Assembly (NCBI GenBank): GCA_027578815.1
Contig: JANBTH010000001.1
Span: 186,001-250,000, forward strand
Reading direction: 5' to 3'
Length of the DNA stretch: 64,000 nt
From: Coemansia sp. RSA 1804
Lineage: Eukaryota > Kickxellomycota > Kickxellomycetes > Kickxellales > Kickxellaceae
Every line of letters begins with the position of its first letter. Position 1 is the stretch's first letter. Made by a program: the position numbers and the translations under genes. The notes beneath the pieces were generated by a model. It had not been told where the DNA came from and made no database searches. It worked only from the letters and a program-made list of their open reading frames with translations. Below are positions 1 through 10,498 of this stretch, one piece after another.

Positions 1-1257
1 AACGGTGTGATAGGCGATGGGGCTCAGCAAAATCCGCACGGGTTTGTTACTCCACAAACGGCAAACACTGATGCATCATCGATGCGCGAAGGCAGTGGCG
101 CCGGCGCGGTGCCTGTAGGCGGTCGATCGCGCGGCCCCAGTGTGTCGTCGGCCATGTCGACTGGTGGATACCACAGCGAATTCACGCCAACACTTGCGCC
201 ACGCAGCGTCCCAAGCGACTCTGCCCTTGCGCATTCGCCAGGCACCCAGCAACACCAGCAGCAGCAGCAGCAGTCGGGCCCGTTCCGTAGCAGATCTCGG
301 TCTGGCACAGCAAACAGCGGCAACTCTGCCGGCTGGGCTGGTCGGGGTTCTTCAAGGCCCACGGGACTAAGCAACGAGCTGGGTGTGCAGGTCTCTGACG
401 ATGAGCCTATTGAAGACGATCCTCTGGCGCAGTTTCAGCAGGAGGAGTCTCAGCGCTGGGGTGACGGGACGAGAAGCACGCTGCCAATGCTGGGATCGCG
501 CGCACGGAGCAAGCGCAACAGTTTTATTGGAGGCGATCTTGCGGCAGGCGGATCGCCGGCGCATATGTCTCGATCGGAGTATATCGGACAGGCATCCTCT
601 AGATACCATGCCAGCGATGACATTCTGTCGACGCTTTCTGATACGGATGATGCGGCAGAGCATGCCAATGGCCATGGCGCCAGCGGAAACGGCGGCGGCA
701 TTGGTGGTGGGATAGCTGCCTCGACGCCCGCTTTAAGACCAAGACATGACGGCCGAGACTGGCATAACAACAGTCGCCACCGCCATACCAACGGTCAGCG
801 TAATGCTATGGATGGAGACCACATAAGCGGCGGCGCTCCACCAGGCTCATCGTTAGCAGATGGTGCGTCGCTTGATCGCACGGGTGCGGGTGCGCTATCC
901 AACACTTCGATTAGTGCACGGCTGCTGCGGTCACCCAAGGCTCTTGGCGACGGTATAATGAACAGGCTGACCTATGCGCTGAACGGGATGATGGATGTAG
1001 ATCCAGAGCAGTTGCGTCGCAATCAGATAGGAAAGGCGTCGGACAAGATCAATCTACTGGAAGAGCAGCTGGAGATGCTGAACAATGATCTGGTGCTTAT
1101 CAACACAAGCACACAGGATAACCTTGATCGGTTCCAGAAGCAAAAGGTTCATGATATTAAGGGCGCCTTGGTTTCAATGGCCAAGATGCATTTGGAGTGG
1201 GCGGAAAGGAACCTTGAGATCTGGAAGGATGCCAAAGAAGCCGTGGATCAGGTGTAG
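1..1257 (+). CDS. SNX41: Sorting nexin SNX41/ATG20-like, C-terminal part (5' end outside window)
   Basis: The frame is open from the first base, so the gene begins upstream and the PX domain is not in the window. About 310 residues of Ser/Gly/Gln-rich low-complexity sequence, with a short polyQ run, precede a conserved helical end. There a segment reading GMMDVDPEQLRRNQIGK is followed by a coiled coil and a tail with FQKQKVHDIKGALVSMAKMH and WAERNLEIWKDAKEAVDQV. As I know the family, fungal Snx41 proteins have a VDP-E-RR-IGK segment followed by this last BAR helix. The family binds PI3P on endosomes through PX and acts with Snx4 in retrieval and selective autophagy. The low-complexity part would be the insert that splits the BAR region. 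SNX41 versus ATG20 cannot be separated from this fragment. Confidence 0.8.
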   Translation, partial: NGVIGDGAQQNPHGFVTPQTANTDASSMREGSGAGAVPVGGRSRGPSVSSAMSTGGYHSEFTPTLAPRSVPSDSALAHSPGTQQHQQQQQQSGPFRSRSRSGTANSGNSAGWAGRGSSRPTGLSNELGVQVSDDEPIEDDPLAQFQQEESQRWGDGTRSTLPMLGSRARSKRNSFIGGDLAAGGSPAHMSRSEYIGQASSRYHASDDILSTLSDTDDAAEHANGHGASGNGGGIGGGIAASTPALRPRHDGRDWHNNSRHRHTNGQRNAMDGDHISGGAPPGSSLADGASLDRTGAGALSNTSISARLLRSPKALGDGIMNRLTYALNGMMDVDPEQLRRNQIGKASDKINLLEEQLEMLNNDLVLINTSTQDNLDRFQKQKVHDIKGALVSMAKMHLEWAERNLEIWKDAKEAVDQV

Positions 1258-1927
1258 AATGTTGTTGGGCTTTGTCTTATATATACTTTTTATTCTTTGC
1301 TTATATTATTTTTTTCTTACTTACAGGCCTCGATATAGCATGCAGACAATATGTCTATTTGATGTCGCCATTAAGCAAAATGGCAATGGAAGCAGTCTCG
1401 TTTTAACCTATTTTATTGCAACTTTTCTTTTGCTTTTTGCGTGGGCTTGACTTTGAATGGTTGGTTTTCTTCTTTTGTCCTTTTTGTCTTTTATTGTCCA
1501 CATGTACGCACACGAATGGATATCTTTTAAATGTAATTTCTTCCTATTTGTTCTATTTTTTTAAAAAAGAAAGACCCCATGGCTTCTTTACAAGACATTT
1601 GTTTTGCAAATGCTTCATTATATAATATATAAAATTCCAAAGAATGACTTTTAAACAAGAAAGGCAAAAAGGTTGCACTTGACACAACTTCTTCTAAAAC
1701 AAAGAGACATGCAATTACTTGGAGAAACAAAAACAAAAACCATACCTATCCAGCATTGCAATTCTCTACTTGCACACTTCCATTACTTTTCATTTTATCC
1801 ATTAAATTTCTCTCTTTCTTCAAGTCAGACTGAATCTATTACTTTATCTAAACTTGCAACCCTACACTACTTTTACTTGAATAACTGTGCGCCAGCGCCA
1901 GATATTTTCTAACACAAGAAGAAAACA
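1258..1927. other. Intergenic, 670 b
   Basis: AT- and T-rich sequence between the sorting nexin stop and the secreted-protein start. It must hold the 3' UTR of the first gene and the promoter of the second. No gene, tRNA or clear repeat is visible. Confidence 0.6.
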
Positions 1928-3463
1928 ATGAAATCCAGTTTGGCTGTGTCCAGACTTGTTGTTGTTGTTGCTGTTGTCGGGTGCATGGGTTTGGTCCACG
2001 CAGGCGTGGCAGTCTCACCCACTCCCGAGCCCACTGTGTTTATTGAGGACGCTATTGAGAAACGCCACTACATAACAATAACCGACTCCATCTTTAACAC
2101 AGTTACCAATCAGGCGGCAGCAGTAGCAATACCAGATGTAAACTCGAACGGAAACGCGAACAACAACAACATTGTGATCAATTTGGCCAACCCTACACCC
2201 ACCAGTAACCAGGAAAAGACCGAGGATAGCAACAGAAATGGCTCCAACGAAAACGATATGTTTGACGGAGCTGAGTTTATGTATGCCATGCAGGGGATGA
2301 ATCAGTTGTTCACAGGCAGTGGTATGCAAAACAGCGGCGGACAAGAGTATATGCAATACATGCAGTACCTCCAGTATATGCAACAGATGCAGCAGGCCCA
2401 ATATATGCAGGGGATGCAGTGTATACAGTATATGCAGCAATTGCAGAACAGCAACAACATGAACTACAATATGAATAGCAATATGAACGGCCAGCAGCTA
2501 AGCAATTCTAATACCAACATTAACATCAAGGGGAGCTATTACGGTCAAGGTAATAACTACAATAGCCAAGGAAATTACAATGGCCAGGAAAACTTTAACA
2601 ACAATGCCAATGCCAATTCCAATGCCAACGTTAACATTCAAGGCAGCTACAATGGCCAAGGTGGTTATTATGGTCAAGGCAATTACAATAATAACAATGG
2701 TAACAATGGTTATGATGGCTATAACAACTACAATGGCTACAGTGGCAATAACTACGAGCAGAATAACTACAGAAACAATCAGTATGAACAGAACGACTAC
2801 AGAGACACTAGATATGCCAACTACAATTATAGGGACAGCAGATATGGCCATGGTAATCAAGGTTATGACCCTGGGTATGGCAATGGCAACGACTACTATA
2901 ATGTCCACAACCAGTACAACATTACCAACATTAGCAACAGCCAGGAACAGAACGGCTATAGCAATGGGGTTAACAAGGATATCAACAACGTTATTTCGTC
3001 TGCCGTTTCACTTGATGACGCCTATACCACCCAAACAATTGTGTCTCTAGGCTATGTCACTGAAACTGTATATCACGATGTCTATATAACAGAAACCGAC
3101 ATCTCCTATGCCCTTGAAACATACTACGTAACATCTAACATACAGAATGTATACTCGTATCCACCGGTAAATTTGGCATTGCAACAAGGATCCTATATTG
3201 TCACCACCGACGCGGGCGAGTTACCCGCGATGAGCTACGCACCAAGCAGCATTATTTACAGCGCTGACAAAATAGCCGACATGGGCAGTGACATTTTGGA
3301 AAGCTCTTCCGAAAGCCAGGAAGCAGATACCGGTGCTGTTGTTGGTAATGCGAAAGTCTACAAGGAGCCAATTGGCAAGGAAATTAAAGTAGCTCCTAAG
3401 ATTGGCATCACCATTCCACAGTCTGTCACAGATACCGATACAAACGACAACATCATTCTTTAA
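1928..3463 (+). CDS. Secreted Asn/Gln/Tyr/Met-rich low-complexity protein
   Basis: 511 aa, intronless. Residues 1-25 form a clear signal peptide (KSS, hydrophobic core, VHA then G26). Residues about 115-180 are built on a repeated M-Q-Y/x motif (MQYMQYLQYMQQMQQ). Residues about 180-350 are Asn/Gly/Tyr/Gln-rich with NYNGQ-, YGQGN- and NNYRN-type repeats, which is prion-like in composition. The last 150 residues are of normal complexity and Thr/Tyr/Val-rich (repeated ITETD / VTETVY / YYVTS), with no obvious GPI signal or transmembrane helix. The mature part has almost no cysteine. The protein is likely exported to the cell surface or medium and could be a matrix, adhesin-like or aggregation-prone wall protein, but I recognise no family. 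An AATAAA lies about 50 bases after the stop. Confidence 0.8.
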   Translation: MKSSLAVSRLVVVVAVVGCMGLVHAGVAVSPTPEPTVFIEDAIEKRHYITITDSIFNTVTNQAAAVAIPDVNSNGNANNNNIVINLANPTPTSNQEKTEDSNRNGSNENDMFDGAEFMYAMQGMNQLFTGSGMQNSGGQEYMQYMQYLQYMQQMQQAQYMQGMQCIQYMQQLQNSNNMNYNMNSNMNGQQLSNSNTNINIKGSYYGQGNNYNSQGNYNGQENFNNNANANSNANVNIQGSYNGQGGYYGQGNYNNNNGNNGYDGYNNYNGYSGNNYEQNNYRNNQYEQNDYRDTRYANYNYRDSRYGHGNQGYDPGYGNGNDYYNVHNQYNITNISNSQEQNGYSNGVNKDINNVISSAVSLDDAYTTQTIVSLGYVTETVYHDVYITETDISYALETYYVTSNIQNVYSYPPVNLALQQGSYIVTTDAGELPAMSYAPSSIIYSADKIADMGSDILESSSESQEADTGAVVGNAKVYKEPIGKEIKVAPKIGITIPQSVTDTDTNDNIIL

Positions 3464-3511
3464 ACAGCAGCAAGATAATAGTGTATTTTGTGAATTTATG
3501 AAATTGCTGCT

Positions 3512-3517
3512 AATAAA
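3512..3517 (+). terminator. Poly(A) signal AATAAA of the secreted-protein gene
   Basis: AATAAA lies about 50 bases downstream of the stop codon at 3463. It is the usual eukaryotic cleavage and polyadenylation hexamer; its use is inferred from position only. Confidence 0.5.
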
Positions 3518-3677
3518 CTTGTTTACATAATACATGTTAGGCACACAACTCTGCCACCTTACACAAATCTTCCTTCCTCACGACATGATACTCAGAAATA
3601 ACAATGCTCAAACATAAGCTAGTTTGCAAAATACAAGAAAAAACTCCCAGATATTAAATATGAAATAAAGGAAAATG

Positions 3678-5957
3678 TCAGAATGCGCCTCCAGGAAGAG
3701 CAGATAGCGGTGTGATCGGGGAAATCGACATGGCGATCATCTGGTCAACCACGCCGGCCTCATTGTCGTTGGTCTCGTCGTCCTTTTCGCCATTATCCTC
3801 CTCGTCGCTCTCCTCGTCCTCAGTAGACTCCGACCCAACATCCTTCCATTCAAAGTATATCGGATCAATAAAGTTCCTCGAAATAGGCAGAGCCATTGGA
3901 TCAAACGGGAAAAAGGTGTCGAGATCTACACGCAGAATGTGGTTGGAGCTGGTCATCATCAGCGAGCTTGTAGAGCCACCTGGCACCCCGCCGCCATTGG
4001 TCGTCGATGAAGCAGCAGCAGCGGATGATTCTGCATTGTTGGAACGGCGGTTCTGCTGGAGCATCACATAGCAGAACATAAAGTTTGTCTGGCTCGAAAC
4101 CGACGCAAACTGCTGGGCCACAGCCGGCGCACATGCACGAAGCGGATTGAGTTTCGAAAACACGACGCGTTGCATGCCCTCGACTTCGTGGCACCAGTGC
4201 AGACTGTCAAGCTCGGTCTCCACCAGCGGACCGCCTCCGGACGCCTCGGCCAGGTCGCGCCACCGAAAGCAAAACATGTAGAGAATTGCCTGCGTCACGG
4301 CATAGAACACCGCGTGGCGCTCAAAGTCGGAGAACTGCGTGGGCCCTGATGATCCGCCAACCACTTGCGAGTACAGCGGTCGGGCCTTCTGCTGCTGCTG
4401 CTGCTGCTTCTGATCGTCCAATCCTGCCGCATTGTCCTTCAGCATCTGCTCCTGCCAGTCCAGATACGCATTGGCCCATTGGACCAGAACGCCAACAACG
4501 CTGCGGACAATCTTGGGAGTTAAGAACTTTGCCCTAGCCACAAAGCTCCCAAGATAGGACGCCGCAGCAACCTTGGTAACACTGGATACCTTGTCCTGCG
4601 CCTGTGTGCGTATTGGCTCGCCAACATTCCCCATCATCGTGCCCAGAAACACATCAGCATACTGCGGGTCTCTGGAGCACAGGAAAAACAGCAGAAACTG
4701 GGTGTACCGCGACTTGAAGGTGGGAAGCACGATGACATTAAACAGATCCAGAAACGCAAGATACAGCTGGAACGCAGACTCTGGCAACTCATCGGTTGCC
4801 GTCGTGTCCCTCTGAAAGTTCTTTTCCAGCCACGTGAACAGCGTGCTCATCACAGCGTCCAGCTTGACAACCGCCTTTCTTGCATTGTAATTGACGTCGT
4901 CCAGATCATCAGAGCCCCCGTACTCTGAATCCGAGCCGGAGTCTGACCCAGATTCAGATTCAGAGTCTGATCCAGACTCGGACGCTGAGGCTTCGTTCTC
5001 GCTGGATCTATCGACTATACCATCTTTTGTGTCTTCCTCCTCCTCAAACTCAAAAATACCTTCCTCGGCAGAACCATGTGCTCCATTGTCCGCCTCGTCT
5101 TCATCCTCATCCTCGGATTCGGACTCTAGATCCTCAAGTTCCACCTGAACCTCCACGTCTATCTGGATTGTGTAGTTAAGCACAAGCTGAAGCACCTGTC
5201 GCCGGATTCCCGTTGCGTAGTCAAGACACCTGAGTGCATTCTGTACAAAAAGCACCTGAACATTAGGCTTTGCCGCCTTGAAGGGGCAAGCGTCAACCAG
5301 GGCCGCAGCAAGACTTGTGCCACAAGTAGGAATTGTGCAATAAATCTCTTTTACAAGCGCATGCAGGTGGTCATGTACCATGGGTGCCGCAGCTGTCTCC
5401 TTGTCGCGGGCGCCATATGTGAACCATCGCACAAACGCAGATATTGCCTGCGGCACCCATGTCGGGTGGGCTGAAAGGATCTGGAGACACAGGGTTGCAT
5501 ACCGGTGCACAAACTGCTCGTCCGAGCATACCACCCAATCGCTGCTGAATATCGTGGTTACCAGTTCCCGATACGCAATCCCCAGTGCCGATATGTTTGC
5601 AGAAACCGCCGGTATCCACGGCGTCACCTCTTCGACGTACTTTTCAACCGTTATATACGACGTGTACTTTGAAAAAGTAAAGACTTTTACAAGCTTATAG
5701 TACTCTTCCGGGTTGCCCTCTTTGAACTGCTGCAGTGCATTTTCTACAAACTTTCGTAAAAACACAGACTTGTCGATAGATACCCCAGAGTCTGCTGCTG
5801 TGGTGTCTAGTGAATCCGCGCCATCAACAGGACTACTTTGTTCAGCCTCATTTGTGGACACGGTGCCCTTTTGTGTCTGGGTAGTCGTGGCCTTCTTTAG
5901 CTTGCTGACCGCCCGCTTGATAGGCCGTGAAGCCATGCTCTCGGTCCTTGCCGGCAT
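3678..5957 (-). CDS. RRN3: RNA polymerase I initiation factor RRN3 (TIF-IA)
   Basis: 759 aa. RRN3 bridges Pol I and the core factor at rDNA promoters and couples rRNA synthesis to growth. The protein shows the helical-repeat RRN3 body: KFVENALQQFKEGNPEEYYKLVK near residue 70, repeated helices with PNVQVLFVQNALRCLDYA, then after residue 360 FQLYLAFLDLFNVIVLPTFKSRYTQFLLFF. The conserved C-terminal block has KLNPLRACAPAVAQQFA, and LDTFFPFDP followed by IDPIYFEWKDV. A Ser/Glu/Asp tract at about 275-350 is the acidic loop typical of the family. A second acidic stretch lies near the C-terminus. Length is somewhat above the yeast protein (about 627 aa), explained by low-complexity inserts. Start is at MPARTES; MASRPIK at residue 8 is an alternative. 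No intron is apparent. Confidence 0.93.
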   Translation of the reverse strand: MPARTESMASRPIKRAVSKLKKATTTQTQKGTVSTNEAEQSSPVDGADSLDTTAADSGVSIDKSVFLRKFVENALQQFKEGNPEEYYKLVKVFTFSKYTSYITVEKYVEEVTPWIPAVSANISALGIAYRELVTTIFSSDWVVCSDEQFVHRYATLCLQILSAHPTWVPQAISAFVRWFTYGARDKETAAAPMVHDHLHALVKEIYCTIPTCGTSLAAALVDACPFKAAKPNVQVLFVQNALRCLDYATGIRRQVLQLVLNYTIQIDVEVQVELEDLESESEDEDEDEADNGAHGSAEEGIFEFEEEEDTKDGIVDRSSENEASASESGSDSESESGSDSGSDSEYGGSDDLDDVNYNARKAVVKLDAVMSTLFTWLEKNFQRDTTATDELPESAFQLYLAFLDLFNVIVLPTFKSRYTQFLLFFLCSRDPQYADVFLGTMMGNVGEPIRTQAQDKVSSVTKVAAASYLGSFVARAKFLTPKIVRSVVGVLVQWANAYLDWQEQMLKDNAAGLDDQKQQQQQQKARPLYSQVVGGSSGPTQFSDFERHAVFYAVTQAILYMFCFRWRDLAEASGGGPLVETELDSLHWCHEVEGMQRVVFSKLNPLRACAPAVAQQFASVSSQTNFMFCYVMLQQNRRSNNAESSAAAASSTTNGGGVPGGSTSSLMMTSSNHILRVDLDTFFPFDPMALPISRNFIDPIYFEWKDVGSESTEDEESDEEDNGEKDDETNDNEAGVVDQMIAMSISPITPLSALPGGAF

Positions 5958-6319
5958 CGGGATAGCCTAATAACTATTAAAAAGAAGGCAAAAACCCCTC
6001 CTCAAAAAAGGAAAATGAAATAAAATAAAAGTAAACCAAAGCCGAAGAAGCAAAGAATATGAAAATAAAACAACGCAATGGAAAAATGGTTTTTGTTTGT
6101 AAGCTTTGGTTTGATTTTTTTTTCTGTATTTTCGCTGCTCAAAGTATCTGATCTGAATCTGATCGCTTTAGTGATCATTATCATCAACCGCGTTTTCCAA
6201 ACTTTTTTTATCAGTCTGTCCAGCCAATAACCATGAATTCTTTTAATAAAAATAATACAGCATATAAAATATAAAATGAAATGAAGTACAAAATAAAAAC
6301 TATAGGATACATACAACTC
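5958..6319. other. Intergenic, 362 b
   Basis: AT-rich spacer between two minus-strand genes. It must carry the RRN3 promoter and the 3' UTR of the upstream gene. Nothing else is visible. Confidence 0.5.
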
Positions 6320-9298
6320 TTAGCAGCATGTACACGCAGCCTTGTACTCCTGAGCCAACCCTATACAGGGCGTGAAGCATAGGAGAATGCAGTTGTAGCT
6401 CAGTTTGAATGGGTACACGCATGTGTCGCGGACCTTTTCCCGTTTCCTGACCACAGGTTTTCCAGCATTACGGGTTCTATAGATATGACTCCATGATTCC
6501 GAGAGTGAAGAGCGGATGCTTCTAGTGGGTGATGTTGGTGGGGTAGTAGGCAGAAACTGTGTCGCTGGCTGAATAGCATCATTTGGATCGGGCATTGCTG
6601 CATCCTTTGGAACTCTATGCTTTTCAGTGCACTGTGCTTTAGGTAGGCAACCAGTGGGAAAACAGCTATTACGCTTGCAACCAAAATGTTCTTTTGCCAA
6701 AGCACAGCAGTCGCATACATTATCGCCAAGTGAGCTGCTGAGTCTGGCACCTGGCAGCTGGCTGGCATCGTTACCAGACTCTTTGTTAACAGCCAGCGGA
6801 AATTGACCAGTTACTGCTCCAGAAGAACGAGACTTATTTGCGTTTTCATTACCACACACAGCCCTGTTATTCATCTGCAGCAGAGTCTGTGTTAGTGGTG
6901 CCTCTTCACAGCTACTTTGGCCACAATTCTTTACTTGCAAAACACTACCCGTTTTATTGTGCACCTGTGGGTGTCGAATTCCGGTGCTAATATGCATTGT
7001 GTGTCTTCGCAGTACGTGTGCAGGACTAGAATCAGCGCCGGAGACGTTGGTAAAGCCGGTTGATACCTCTTGCTTGTGTGCCTGTTTCATTGTTGCCGCA
7101 CGCTTCCGCAAAGTATGGTCGTGCGTATACGGCAAAGTAACATCCTGTGACGGCATAGTTTGGCGGCGGCGTTGCACAGTTGTTGCAAAAGTGTTTGTAG
7201 AAGTGGCAACTCTGGCCGGCGGCTGCTGTTCGGTGTGACGGCCGTCCGATGCGTTGCGGGTATGCCCCGCCGTCGACTTGCTCTTCGGACGGCCTCTGAA
7301 AAAACCCCGCGCTCTTGATGCAAATGATGTGGGAGTATGGAAGATGCGTGGACATTCGGCTTGTATCTCTAAACGTCTGTGGGTGTTGTCTGGTAGCTTG
7401 ATTTGTGGCTGTGCTGTGCTTTGGAAGGTTGAGGCATTGGCTGGCCAAAAGTTAGATAAGTGTGGCGATGCTAGTAGCTCTGAATTACGTTGCTTCTGCC
7501 GCTGGTGTTGTTGTTCCGTTTGCTCCTGGTTTGGTTGAACAGCTTCTGATGGATGATCCCCCATTGTCCTGATTGATCTTGGACGTTCCTCGGTTTTTTG
7601 TCGCGGGGATGCTTTCGGAGACAAATCTTCTGCTGGCATAGCTGAGCGGAGTGCTAGCATCTTTATGTAAAAGTTTGCATTCTCCTCAGTAATAACCGGC
7701 ATTGCAAATCCATTGTCATTGCTCACAAGCCCTAGCGTTCTATGCGGTGTTGACGCTGAGGTGGCTTGAGCAGCAAGCCCAGCCAATGGAGGGGGACTCG
7801 CTGGAAACTCGGGAACCTCGTCGGTAGTACTCTTGTACGAGCTTGACTGTATCGAAATAACGCTCATCCCATGACTATCTGCTGACAATGGCCGCTGTTG
7901 TTGCTGTTGCTGTTGACTTGGTTTGCTTGGCGAAGCGATTGCTTTATCGTTGTCCATTTGGTTGCGCTTTATCTCGGATGGGGGTTTACCACCAACCAAC
8001 TCGTAATTACATTTAACGTCTTCAGGCGACATAGTACGTGGTACCACATCAACCACACCAATGTTATAGTCGCTTAGTCGGCGTGCAGGCGCATCAGGAA
8101 GCATGTCCAGATCAAAGGATTTGCCAAAATCACTGCCTAGTTCGGCATCCACCAAGTCAAAGCCAGTGTCGTCGATATAGCTGGTTGATATGTCAATTCC
8201 AGGATCTTCAATTCCAAGAGGTTCGTCCTCAAACACAAAGTAGTCCGGTCTACGAGCCTGTGGTTTGCCATTGACTGTAAACAGAGCATCATTCATGGCG
8301 ATTTCTTTGGATGTTGGCATTTGGCGGTTTGCTGGACGCAGCTTATTAAGACGGAGTTTTGGTAATGCAATAGGGCGGTTGGAGATATCAGGAGCTCTGT
8401 CTGTAGCGTTAGGTTTCTGCTGCTCCTGTTTCCGTGGCTCTTCTTTTGCGGACATCTGGGCTTTAAAAGTAAATCCATCAGTTACATCCAGAGGCCGTGA
8501 GAGTCGTAGGGCTGTCGGTGCTGCTCTTTGTGTTAGTTTTGTACGGTGACTGTGGGACCTGGAAATATTTTTGGGTCTCGAAGCACTGTTTGATCTATGC
8601 ATAGTATTACCGCTTGTTTGAGGATTCTCTTCCACGCGGGGTTCCTTGGGAAATAGTGTACCTCCGTCTCTTTCTTTCCCCGCGGGAATATATGTCTCCT
8701 GATAATGCTGGCCCTGGGTTTTACCTGTGTTTGCATTAGCAGTGACATATGCACCGGGCATTCGGTCCTCTTCAACAGGCAACCGAGTAACAATGTTTGC
8801 CGCGCGGGTTGGGCTTGGCGCACCTACAAGCAGCAGCTGTTGATGTAGTGTGTTGTCTCTTGTAATCCCCAAAGGACTGCTGGATATGCGACGCTGTTGA
8901 GATTTGGAATAGGAATTGGCGGAGCGGTTACTACCAATGTGCCCTAAGGCGGCATGCATTGCAGCAAGTCCCCTGTGCTCACTAACTGGTTGTTGACCAA
9001 ATGGCAATGAAGGCTCTGTAGATGGAGAAAGGTAAGGTGAGTCTGCGGAGAATGCTCTCGGTCTGCTATATGTGGAGTCTGGCTGGCTTTGCTGTTGATA
9101 ATGTACCGAGGGGTATGCACCTGGAACATTTACAATCTGCGGTGAGGTGGGTGGGTGTTTATCCCCACTGGTTGTTATTGCTGAAGTGGGGTTGTTCACT
9201 GTTTGTACTGGCGAAAGCCGAGATTGACGCATTATCCCAGTCTGCTCACCGTCTCCCGACAGGGGCCGTCGCACCTTGCTAGTTCGGCTTTTGTCCAT
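6320..9298 (-). CDS. Large disordered protein with Cys-rich C-terminus ending CTCC
   Basis: 992 aa, not recognised. Most of the chain is Ser/Pro/Gln/Thr-rich and probably disordered, with a polyQ run near residue 470. There are two better-ordered acidic or hydrophobic stretches: YFVFEDEPLGIEDPGID near 355, and ENANFYIKMLALRSAMP near 550. A cysteine cluster at about 875-915 reads CDCCALAKEHFGCKRNSCF. The last 35 residues are conserved-looking: DTCVYPFKLSYNCILLCF, then TPCIG, ending AACTCC. The cluster and terminal cysteines suggest lipid attachment (S-acylation, or prenylation of a CC-type end) or metal binding, so the protein may be a membrane-anchored scaffold. This is inference. No intron is evident and the codon use resembles the neighbouring housekeeping genes. 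Confidence 0.75.
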   Translation of the reverse strand: MDKSRTSKVRRPLSGDGEQTGIMRQSRLSPVQTVNNPTSAITTSGDKHPPTSPQIVNVPGAYPSVHYQQQSQPDSTYSRPRAFSADSPYLSPSTEPSLPFGQQPVSEHRGLAAMHAALGHIGSNRSANSYSKSQQRRISSSPLGITRDNTLHQQLLLVGAPSPTRAANIVTRLPVEEDRMPGAYVTANANTGKTQGQHYQETYIPAGKERDGGTLFPKEPRVEENPQTSGNTMHRSNSASRPKNISRSHSHRTKLTQRAAPTALRLSRPLDVTDGFTFKAQMSAKEEPRKQEQQKPNATDRAPDISNRPIALPKLRLNKLRPANRQMPTSKEIAMNDALFTVNGKPQARRPDYFVFEDEPLGIEDPGIDISTSYIDDTGFDLVDAELGSDFGKSFDLDMLPDAPARRLSDYNIGVVDVVPRTMSPEDVKCNYELVGGKPPSEIKRNQMDNDKAIASPSKPSQQQQQQQRPLSADSHGMSVISIQSSSYKSTTDEVPEFPASPPPLAGLAAQATSASTPHRTLGLVSNDNGFAMPVITEENANFYIKMLALRSAMPAEDLSPKASPRQKTEERPRSIRTMGDHPSEAVQPNQEQTEQQHQRQKQRNSELLASPHLSNFWPANASTFQSTAQPQIKLPDNTHRRLEIQAECPRIFHTPTSFASRARGFFRGRPKSKSTAGHTRNASDGRHTEQQPPARVATSTNTFATTVQRRRQTMPSQDVTLPYTHDHTLRKRAATMKQAHKQEVSTGFTNVSGADSSPAHVLRRHTMHISTGIRHPQVHNKTGSVLQVKNCGQSSCEEAPLTQTLLQMNNRAVCGNENANKSRSSGAVTGQFPLAVNKESGNDASQLPGARLSSSLGDNVCDCCALAKEHFGCKRNSCFPTGCLPKAQCTEKHRVPKDAAMPDPNDAIQPATQFLPTTPPTSPTRSIRSSLSESWSHIYRTRNAGKPVVRKREKVRDTCVYPFKLSYNCILLCFTPCIGLAQEYKAACTCC

Positions 9299-10498
9299 GA
9301 AACTTCCAAGGTCTGGTATAGATAGAGTGCTACGCGTTCAGAAGAGTGGATTATCTATAATTATGCAAAAGAAAACCAGGGCAACATAAAGGAAATATGA
9401 ATATACAACTTTAGTCACTTTTAAGGACGTAAATGGTCGAAATACTGCGGGCAATCTACCCCAGTTACTAGTGCACATTGCATGGCACGCGTAACGAATA
9501 AGTAGTAGCACCAGCGTTTGCGTGTGTAGATAAAAGTCAAAACTAAACTGTACACATTGAACTACTTTACCTTTAATTATTCTAGGGATAGAGCTTTTTG
9601 CTGGTCGCTGGCAGTGGCAGTAGTGTGGTCAGGGTGCAAGAATTAACAGACAGATATACAACATGTAGTGCAGTGGAGTAGAAGTAAAGAAGAACAGAAG
9701 CAAGAGAAAAAGACAACACCTGGAGGGGTTCGTTTTGTTTTTCAAGTAGAATCTGTGATTTCTGACAGACGTGTGCTAACGCCTCTAGAAACGAGGACAA
9801 CAAGCGTATAAACAAATAAATGATGGATGAATGCAACGGTTGCTATTAGCACAATAACAAGGCAAAAAGGGCAAGCAGTGGAACAAAGGAGAGAAGATAT
9901 GCAAATGACCAATGCAAAACTACAGCCGCAGACGACTTGAATAGGCTTAAATGGAGTAAAAAAATAAAATAGAAAAGACTGGTAAGAGAAGGAAGAATAG
10001 TGGACCCCATAGAAACGGGGCAAAGGTTGGAAACCCAGCCGTGTGATTTTTTTTTGAGGAAAAGGGAGATGAAAAAAGAAAGGTGAAAAGTGACGTGCAC
10101 AAAGACAAATCTTTTTGATCATTCTGGCTTTGTGCATGCACGATGTCTTTTTTTCATCGTTTTGTTGCTCAAGCAATTGAAAAATAGATGCGGCACGTGC
10201 GCTGGAGCCCAAGCATGTATTTTTGCTGTAGCAAATATAGCAGGTGTTTGTTCCCATTACTCAACAGTTGTCGCATGTGATTCCAGACATGGACAACCGC
10301 TGTCCTGTCTGTTGCAGACGAAAGAAAACAATGGTACACTACTTCCTCAATTGCCTTATATACGCCGTCTCTAGTAACTAGTTGGTTGTTTTACAAACAG
10401 TATAAAACCTTGTAACTCGTTTAATCACATTTCCCAGGATATGCCTGAGAGAATCATGTATGGTTTTACAGACTTGCTCAAGGATATCCCCAACACGA
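9299..10498. other. Intergenic, 1.2 kb, pyrimidine-rich on the minus strand
   Basis: Upstream region of the 992-aa gene. Read on the minus strand it is rich in CTT/TTC runs, which create long but compositionally simple chance ORFs (one of 171 codons at 9742-10257). No domain-like sequence, RNA gene or repeat was found. Confidence 0.5.

Noticed and set aside
2015..3050. Val/Ile-rich and Met/Thr-rich ORFs overlapping the secreted protein
   Set aside because: Products of the AAC/CAA repeats read in other frames or on the opposite strand; the forward frame has a signal peptide and a proper start.
9742..10257. 171-codon minus-strand ORF
   Set aside because: Composition is dominated by Phe/Ser/Leu from CTT/TTC runs, there is no domain-like pattern, and it lies in the leader region of the 992-aa gene.
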